Below are positions 30,667 to 36,264 of a stretch of DNA of 36,264 nt, piece by piece. Both the position numbers and the translations under genes were made by a program. This stretch comes from Clostridia bacterium. Its GTDB lineage: Bacteria > Bacillota > Clostridia > Oscillospirales > Oscillospiraceae. Under the pieces are notes generated by a model that worked only from the letters and a program-made list of their open reading frames with translations, had not been told where the DNA came from and ran no database searches. Numbering within the stretch: the first letter of the stretch is position 1; the number at the start of each line of letters is the position of its first letter. The stretch is from assembly GCA_021153265.1 (NCBI GenBank), contig JAGKTU010000010.1, forward strand, positions 1 through 36,264. The letters run 5' to 3'.

Positions 30667-30955
30667 CGCAGCAGCCCTCCCCCTCATTGTAGAAGCCGCT
30701 AAGAGACAGCGAATCCCGCAGGGATTCATATGCAGCGTTGAATCTGCCGCTTTCGTCCCCGTAGCCGAATTGCGCCTTCAGGTACAGCTTGATTGCCTGC
30801 TGGATCAGAGGGTTGCTGGGATCCGGGTCGTGGACCCCAGTCTTTCTCAGATCCAGCAGGCAGGCGGACATCGTCTGGATGATCTCGCTGTCCAGCGCCG
30901 GTTTGCTCTTGCGAAGCCAAAGCTTGGCTTCCTTCAGCAGTTCATTTACAACCAT
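30653..30955 (-). CDS. Head-tail connector (gp6-like)
   Basis: A 100-residue helical protein: LLKEAKLWLRKSKPALDSE, LIQQAIKLYLKAQFGYGD, RFNAAYESLRDSLSLS, typical of the HK97 gp6-like connector. A Cys-Cys-Gly-Gly end (EGCCGGYD) is unusual. The ribosome binding site is weak. Confidence 0.8.
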   Translation of the reverse strand: MVVNELLKEAKLWLRKSKPALDSEIIQTMSACLLDLRKTGVHDPDPSNPLIQQAIKLYLKAQFGYGDESGRFNAAYESLRDSLSLSGFYNEGEGCCGGYD

Positions 30956-30976
30956 GCCGATTCCGCCCCGCTTTCA

Positions 30977-32182
30977 TTAAGCGCCCTTCTTGATGAGGAT
31001 AACGCCGTTGGCATCGGCGATCTTGCCGTCACAGATCAGCATGACCTTGGTTTTCTTCTTGTTGGTGTCATGGTCGATCCACTGGACAACAGTCATGGTC
31101 ATGTTGGAGTTCAGGACGTAGTCCTTCAGGTTCATATACACGGCAACCACCTCATCAGCGGCTGCGGTGTCATAGGGAGTGATGACATCATCTTCCACAG
31201 TTTCCACGGGCTTGCCGCCAAAACGGTACTGGGTACCCTCGGTAATGCCGTAGTTGGTGCGGCCCACAGGCTGGCCGTTCTTGTCCACCATGCCGTCAAT
31301 GTAGCCCTCGAAGGTACCTTGGGCCATGAAGAACTTACCCCGCTGGTACTTCTTCTTGATCTTGGCAAAGACCTTCTTTTTCCAGCCGTCGTAAGTGGCG
31401 AACTCGGCAGCGGTCAGGGTAACGGAGTTGGTCACTCTGGGATCGTTGCAGACACCCAGCATCTGGCCCTCACCGGTGCCCTTGAACACGCCCTTTTCCA
31501 GGGCCTCGATGATCGCCTCAGTGGCCAGCTCCACGAACAGTTCCTGGAATGCGTCGATAGTGACTACGCTGGTCAGAATGGACTGGGCAATCTTGCACTC
31601 CAGGCCGAAGTAGCTGAAAGAAACCTTTTCCTTGGCAGACAGCTTCTGGTCTTCAGATGCACCCTCGCCCACCCAGTTTGCGGTGGGCTTCAGATCCAGG
31701 ATGGGGATCTCTACGCCGCCCTGGATATTCAGATGGCGCAGCTGGTGGAACAGGATACCGGTTTCCTTCAGGTTGCGGATGATCTCCTTCAGCAAAGTCT
31801 TGGGGATAACCGCGCCGGTGTCAGAGGTGGTGGTAGTCTCAGCAGCATTGCGGAACTTCGCAGGGATCGCAGTGCCGCGGCAGGCGAAGTTCATGAAGGC
31901 TTCCATGTACTCATCGCTGTCATAGGGATTCTGGATAACGTTAGCCTGAGTGCCAGTAGGAGCAGGAGCGCCGCCCAGGTTCTGCATGGCAGGGGGCACA
32001 ACGGCACCATTCTGCAGTGCCGCGTAATTGGCCTGTGCAGTGGCTTCGGCTTCATACTTGGTGTCCAGGTCTTCCACCTGCTTCTTTGTGGCGTTGAACT
32101 GGTCGATGTTGCCGGCATCCAAGAATGCCTTAGCCTGGTTCATCAGCTGGTTACGCTGATTCATGTATTCTTCTCTGGTCAT
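30977..32182 (-). CDS. HK97-fold major capsid protein
   Basis: A 401-residue protein. Residues 1-100 form the helical delta/scaffold domain (LMNQAKAFLDAGNIDQF) normally removed by the protease; the capsid domain follows (IPKTLLKEIIRNLKETG, SYFGLECKIAQSILTSV, ALEKGVFKGTGEGQM). Overlaps the protease gene by 4 bp. Typical length for the family. Confidence 0.9.
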   Translation of the reverse strand: MTREEYMNQRNQLMNQAKAFLDAGNIDQFNATKKQVEDLDTKYEAEATAQANYAALQNGAVVPPAMQNLGGAPAPTGTQANVIQNPYDSDEYMEAFMNFACRGTAIPAKFRNAAETTTTSDTGAVIPKTLLKEIIRNLKETGILFHQLRHLNIQGGVEIPILDLKPTANWVGEGASEDQKLSAKEKVSFSYFGLECKIAQSILTSVVTIDAFQELFVELATEAIIEALEKGVFKGTGEGQMLGVCNDPRVTNSVTLTAAEFATYDGWKKKVFAKIKKKYQRGKFFMAQGTFEGYIDGMVDKNGQPVGRTNYGITEGTQYRFGGKPVETVEDDVITPYDTAAADEVVAVYMNLKDYVLNSNMTMTVVQWIDHDTNKKKTKVMLICDGKIADANGVILIKKGA

Positions 32183-32865
32183 TTGATTTTTCCCTCCAAA
32201 AGTAAAAATTCATATTCTGCATCGGCTTTCGCCTTTGCGTTTTGCTGGTTGAAATGGGTCTTTGCGTATGCAATTACATTGGGATGGAGCAGGCCGGAAC
32301 CACTGCTTGCGGCAAGCTGTACCGGATTCCCAAACGTTTGGGAATCAGAGAACATCACCCGGTCCACGAAACCCTCTTTTACAGCCTGTTCGGCAGTGAA
32401 CCAGGTTTCCCGGTTCATCAGTTCCAGGATCTCCGCTTCACTCTTACCGGTCTTGGCTACAAATGCGGAAGCAATGGCCTTATTGGCATTCTCCAACACT
32501 TCCGCCGCGTGTTCCATGTCCCGGTTATCTCCGCTGGTCCGGGCGCTTACATTGTGGATCATCAGCTGAGCCACGGGAGACATCTCCGATTCACCCGCCA
32601 TGGCAATCACAGCGGCAGCAGAAGCGGCAAAGCTCTGGATTTTGATCAGGACCTTTCCGCTATAGCCCCGGAGAATGGTGAAAATCTCACTGCCCGCCAT
32701 GACATCGCCGCCATTGGAGTTGATAAGCACCTCTACCGCATCGCCGCCGGCTTCATCCAAAGCCTTTCTTACGGACTGCGGTGCCGTGGCCGTCATGCCG
32801 AACCAGTCGTAGATCCACAGGTCGTCATCCGGTACGATCACGCCCCGGATCTCAATTTGCTTCAT
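32179..32865 (-). CDS. Clp-type prohead protease
   Basis: A 228-residue ClpP-like serine protease: INSNGGDVMAGSEI, nucleophile Ser82 in SFAASAAAVIAMAG, His104 in LMIHN. The third residue is less clear (NRETWFTAEQA has Glu where Asp is usual). Processes the capsid delta domain during assembly. Overlaps the portal gene by 14 bp. Confidence 0.85.
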   Translation of the reverse strand: MKQIEIRGVIVPDDDLWIYDWFGMTATAPQSVRKALDEAGGDAVEVLINSNGGDVMAGSEIFTILRGYSGKVLIKIQSFAASAAAVIAMAGESEMSPVAQLMIHNVSARTSGDNRDMEHAAEVLENANKAIASAFVAKTGKSEAEILELMNRETWFTAEQAVKEGFVDRVMFSDSQTFGNPVQLAASSGSGLLHPNVIAYAKTHFNQQNAKAKADAEYEFLLLEGKIK

Positions 32866-34036
32866 TTGCGTTCACCTCGTTTTCGTTTACTACCGCCGTA
32901 TCCAGCCTGCGCACCGGCTTGTCGCCGCCGGGCAGCGGAGCCAGGTTAAACACGGACCGCCACTCGTTGGGGGTCATGGCTCCCCGGTCCACCATCTCAC
33001 GCAGGTTTAGCTTCGTTGTCATGCTCGCTGTCGCCAGATTCGCAGCTTCAAACATGATGCGGTTTCCATAGCTGCGCTTTTTTCTGGAGAAGATTTTCCG
33101 GGTGTATTCCAGTCCCATCTGAATCACATCCGGCTCCACCTGGGCCTCATAGTAAGAGTTCCATTCATCCTCCGTGTAGGAAGAGGTTACGATCTTCTCG
33201 TTGGTATTCAGCGCAGCATAAAACCGTTTGACCGTTCTGTCCGTATGGGTCGCATTCGGTACATAGTCATTCGGCTTGATCTGGGTAGCTTCAGATTTAC
33301 TGTCCGTCGCCGCCACACCAAATCCCTTGTCTGTTGCCAGAAACTGATTGGCAAAATTTTTCGCCTGCTTTTCCAGATCCTCCGGGCGAACGGAACTGGT
33401 AAAACGCAGCAGCCAGCGGATGACTGCACTGTTTTTGATGGCGTTGACAATACCCTTGTCGATGGTTCCGATCTTCTCCATCAGCGGGAGCAGCTGCTCC
33501 ACCTTGGAACCGCCCCAGAATTCACCACCGGCGCCCACATCTCCCCGCAAGTGGATCAGGTCCGTATAGGCAAAAACAAAGCTTTTGCCGTTGCGCATAT
33601 AGAACCGGATGTACAAACGCCCACCCTCGTCATACTCTGCCACTGCCAACGTGGCATTGATAGGGTACAACGCAGATGGAATGCCGTTTTCGTCCCGGAC
33701 GATCAGAACGAAGGCATGGTTGTTGATCTTCAGTGTTGCGGCCATCCACTCCTGAAGCTTCTGACCCGTCATAAGCGGGTTGGGTTCCTCCAGAAGGAAT
33801 CGGATGTAGGGCTCCGGATTGACTTTGATCTCCCGTTCCCCGTTCTCCCGGCACGTTTCCTGGATGTGCTTGCCCACAGTCTTTCCGATGGCGTTGACGT
33901 AGGGCCTGATGGCACTCATCACGATATCCGACTTGTAAAGGTCGCCGTTCCAGGCAAAGGTTTCTCCATCAATGGCAACCATCTTATAGGCTGTGCTTTC
34001 TGTGGTGGGAGACCGGTTCGTCACCCTGGCCCACAT
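32852..34036 (-). CDS. HK97-family portal protein
   Basis: A 394-residue protein with KSDIVMSAIRPYVNAIGKT, LMTGQKLQEWMAATLKINN, and LREMVDRGAMTPNEWR, typical of HK97 portals. It forms the dodecameric DNA gate. The first ATG lies about 25 bases after the AAGGAGGG that overlaps the TerL stop, too far; an in-frame earlier start (ACG or ATT, giving IASR before MWARV) may be used, so the N-terminus could be a few residues longer. Confidence 0.85.
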   Translation of the reverse strand: MWARVTNRSPTTESTAYKMVAIDGETFAWNGDLYKSDIVMSAIRPYVNAIGKTVGKHIQETCRENGEREIKVNPEPYIRFLLEEPNPLMTGQKLQEWMAATLKINNHAFVLIVRDENGIPSALYPINATLAVAEYDEGGRLYIRFYMRNGKSFVFAYTDLIHLRGDVGAGGEFWGGSKVEQLLPLMEKIGTIDKGIVNAIKNSAVIRWLLRFTSSVRPEDLEKQAKNFANQFLATDKGFGVAATDSKSEATQIKPNDYVPNATHTDRTVKRFYAALNTNEKIVTSSYTEDEWNSYYEAQVEPDVIQMGLEYTRKIFSRKKRSYGNRIMFEAANLATASMTTKLNLREMVDRGAMTPNEWRSVFNLAPLPGGDKPVRRLDTAVVNENEVNANEAN

Positions 34037-34066
34037 TCTCGATGCGATTCCCGTAGAAATCCCTCC

Positions 34067-35821
34067 TTAAGCGATCATAGATTCATACTCCTCCTGCTTA
34101 TCCTGCAGGACGGTAAAGGCATCCAGAAGGGCGGCGGTGCCGTCGATTCTTCTGGTAGGCTTGCTGGTTTTGTGCGGCTGGATATTGCCATTTTTATCTT
34201 CCTCGTAGGCGGTGTTGGCAAGGCACCACTTGTCCACGGGGTTGTTGTTATAAACAATCAGCTTGTCCGCAAGATCGTTTTTCAACCGCTTCATGGGGTC
34301 GGACAAGGTCTTTTTACCCTGGTGCACGGCGATCATTGCAGACTTGCCGAATGTGCTTTCCATGTCCTCCACCCAGTAGGTAGCGCTCCAATAATCGTAG
34401 CCAACGTAAGTGATGTAAATATCCAGGTGGTTTTGTACTTCCTCGAACCATTCCTTGACGTATTTCGCATGGACCTTGTTGCCTGGGGAAAGCCTGACCA
34501 GCTCACGGTCATGCCACTTGTCGTAGGGGATCCGATCCTCTTTTGTCCGCCGCTCCAGAAGATCCTCTGCAATCCAGTACATGGACAAGGCAAATACCTT
34601 GGGGCACCCCGGAACCATAAACAGCACCTTTGCGGCAGTAAGGTCCGTGGTACTGGAAAGGTCCGCACCGCCGATGCCGTAGCGCGGATAGGGCAGTTCG
34701 GTTTCCACCCACTCCTCGCCTACCATGTGCCGCCACAGGAAGCGTTTTTCTGCAGGGATCAGCTGGAAGGTTTCCCGGTTGTCCAGCTCCTCGAAGGTGA
34801 GCCAGGCTTCGGAATTGGTCTCCCGGATATTGAACTCCTTGCAGACCAGATTTTTGACCATCGCAGGATTCTGCATAGCCTTGTAGACCTTGTCCGCCAG
34901 GGTCTTGTAGTTCTTGATGGTTCCAAGGCCCGGATTTGCCTTTTTCCAGCAGTTGGGATCCGTCCATTCGGCCCGGTTGTCCAGCTCATAGACAAAGCAG
35001 ATGGTGTGTTCGTCATGGTAGCCGTCCGGGTCTTCATAGCCGTTGATGATTTTCTCGGCTTCCTCGTACTCATCGTCGTAGATGTCCTCCCGGATGGTGC
35101 CGGCTGTGGAGGTGATGAAGATCAGGGGCTGGTCTCGGGCGGTAACGCCATCGGCAATGATGTCATACAGCGCCCGGCCGTTCTTCCACTGGTGAATCTC
35201 GTCCATCAGGGCGCAGTGGACATTCAGTCCGTCCAGGGTATCGCTGTCGGATGCCAATGGTTTGAAAACGCCGTCATTGAAATCACTGTCCAGTTCTGCC
35301 ACAAGGGGTTTTACCCGCTTCAACAGCGCTGGAGATTTTTTGACCATGCGTTTGGATTCCTGCCAAATGATCTTGGCCTGGTCTTTCTTGGTTGCGACAG
35401 CATAGACCTCCGGGCCGGGTTCGCCATCGGCGGTTTGCATATACAAGCCCACACCGGAAGCCAGCAGGGATTTGCCGTTTTTCTTACCCACGATCAGCAG
35501 TGCCTTGCGGTACTGCCGATGCCCCTCTACATCTACGAAGCCAAATACAGCGGCCAGCAGAGCTTTTTCCCATAACTCCAACTCCACCAGCTTTCCGCCG
35601 AATTTACCCTTGGAGTGATGGCAGTAGTTTTCAAAAAACTCAATGACGTGGTTTGCCCGGGAGGGGCTGTAAAAATATTCACCCGGGCGATTCAGTTCAT
35701 CGACCAGGTGTTTGTAAGTTTTATATATCTTTTTACAGACGACTTCCCGGCCATCCTGGATCGCCTGCCAGTATTCCAGAATGGGGTTGTAGGTGAGCGG
35801 ATATCGGCGGAATTTTCTCAA
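34067..35821 (-). CDS. terL: Terminase large subunit
   Basis: A 584-residue packaging motor (Terminase_1/YmfN type). ATPase: Walker A VGKKNGKS at residues 111-118 and Walker B LMDEIH at 205-210. Nuclease: GGADLSSTTD near 390 and a late DAF. It cuts and pumps DNA into the prohead through the portal. Overlaps the small terminase by 4 bp. Confidence 0.95.
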   Translation of the reverse strand: MRKFRRYPLTYNPILEYWQAIQDGREVVCKKIYKTYKHLVDELNRPGEYFYSPSRANHVIEFFENYCHHSKGKFGGKLVELELWEKALLAAVFGFVDVEGHRQYRKALLIVGKKNGKSLLASGVGLYMQTADGEPGPEVYAVATKKDQAKIIWQESKRMVKKSPALLKRVKPLVAELDSDFNDGVFKPLASDSDTLDGLNVHCALMDEIHQWKNGRALYDIIADGVTARDQPLIFITSTAGTIREDIYDDEYEEAEKIINGYEDPDGYHDEHTICFVYELDNRAEWTDPNCWKKANPGLGTIKNYKTLADKVYKAMQNPAMVKNLVCKEFNIRETNSEAWLTFEELDNRETFQLIPAEKRFLWRHMVGEEWVETELPYPRYGIGGADLSSTTDLTAAKVLFMVPGCPKVFALSMYWIAEDLLERRTKEDRIPYDKWHDRELVRLSPGNKVHAKYVKEWFEEVQNHLDIYITYVGYDYWSATYWVEDMESTFGKSAMIAVHQGKKTLSDPMKRLKNDLADKLIVYNNNPVDKWCLANTAYEEDKNGNIQPHKTSKPTRRIDGTAALLDAFTVLQDKQEEYESMIA

Positions 35822-36189
35822 ATTTCATCACGTCCGCTCACAAAATCATCAAACCCATCGTCCATTACGGCAGGGTTTTTCGCTTCTTCCTTGGGCAGAA
35901 GGGCGTCAAGCTGTTTGATAATTTTCTGGTAATTTGCGTTCATGGTGTTGTAGGTCTGGCCCTGGGGCCTTGCCCGGTCATAAGGCTCTTGGTTGCCCTG
36001 GCTGAAAAGTTCTGTCCAACCGTTTTCCGAAAGAAATTCCTCCAAATCTTCCAGCTCTACCCGCATAAAGGCTGCTCTTTCGATCAATCCTTCCGCAAGC
36101 TGCTTCTTGGTGTCGGTTAATTCCGCATAGTTCTTTTCAAGTCGGGCTTTCTCTGCCTTGATCCGGTTCTTCTTAGTCTTCTTTGCCAC
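35818..36189 (-). CDS. terS: Terminase small subunit (P27-like)
   Basis: A 123-residue helical protein, GTG start after GGAGG: MAKKTKKNRIKAEKARLEKN, then ELTDTKKQLAEGLIERAA and a C-terminal NANYQKIIKQLDALLPKEE that would bind TerL. Recognises the packaging site, which should lie just upstream at the window ends. Confidence 0.75.
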   Translation of the reverse strand: MAKKTKKNRIKAEKARLEKNYAELTDTKKQLAEGLIERAAFMRVELEDLEEFLSENGWTELFSQGNQEPYDRARPQGQTYNTMNANYQKIIKQLDALLPKEEAKNPAVMDDGFDDFVSGRDEI

Positions 36190-36264
36190 AGCTTTCTCCT
36201 CCTTTCTGCATTTTGGGGAGGGGGGTCATACGCGCGACCTGTGTGTTAAATCTACCCCCTGCAC
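36190..36264. other. Right window end: terS leader and probable half of cos
   Basis: Contains the terS ribosome binding site (GGAGGAGAAAG on the minus strand), a G-rich run and no gene. With bases 1-30 it forms a roughly 105-base HNH-terS intergenic region, the usual place of cos. Confidence 0.4.

Noticed and set aside
1..36264. Reading the window as an integrated prophage with attL and attR in view
   Set aside because: Integrase is internal, no host genes flank it, and only one att-like dyad is visible.

Overview
The window reads as one complete genome (36,264 bp) of a temperate siphophage of a Gram-positive, endospore-lineage gut-type Clostridia host (Oscillospirales-like is my guess). It does not look like a stretch of chromosome. 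No host housekeeping gene is visible. Read on the minus strand the order is small terminase, large terminase, portal, Clp-type protease, HK97 capsid, connectors, tail, endolysin and holin. Then come a cargo region, serine integrase, lysogeny switch, early genes, a late regulator and an HNH endonuclease, which would abut the small terminase if the two window ends were joined. That is the layout of a cos-type virion genome opened between HNH and terS, with integrase in the middle, as expected before integration.

Layout. 36.2-18.3 kb (minus): packaging, head, tail and receptor-binding genes, with the classic -1 frameshift pair before the tape measure. 18.2-16.7 kb (minus): micro-ORFs, M15-type endolysin and holin, ending at a strong terminator. 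16.7-14.0 kb: a cargo cassette flanked by near-identical copies of that terminator. It holds two solitary Spo0A C-terminal (DNA-binding) domain proteins, a membrane DUF4367-type protein, a secreted protein and a small HTH-like protein. 14.0-10.3 kb (plus strand genes): large serine integrase whose 3' end contains a 48-bp dyad with the form of attP, a membrane zinc-binding protein, an ImmA/IrrE-type protease and a CI-type repressor. 10.35-10.15 kb: five operators and two face-to-face promoters. 10.1-0.03 kb (minus): Cro-like protein, small ORFs, three degenerate tRNA-like elements, a PAPS-reductase-like protein translationally coupled to a helicase-methyltransferase fusion, an RNA polymerase alpha-CTD-like protein, an HUH replication protein, an ArpU/RinA-like late regulator and HNH. 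Two plus-strand units oppose this operon: a promoter-gene-terminator moron at 9.26-9.67 kb whose reading frame carries an internal TAA, and a putative small RNA at 7.5-7.6 kb.

How it works together (inference): CI and the metalloprotease set lysogeny. The Cro-side transcript runs the early genes, replication probably starts from the HUH protein, the ArpU-like protein turns on the late operon through cos, and the cassette beside attP is expressed from its own promoters in the lysogen. The most novel candidates are the Spo0A-domain cassette, the tRNA-like trio, and the interrupted moron. All functional names come from reading translated sequence by eye; no database search was run.
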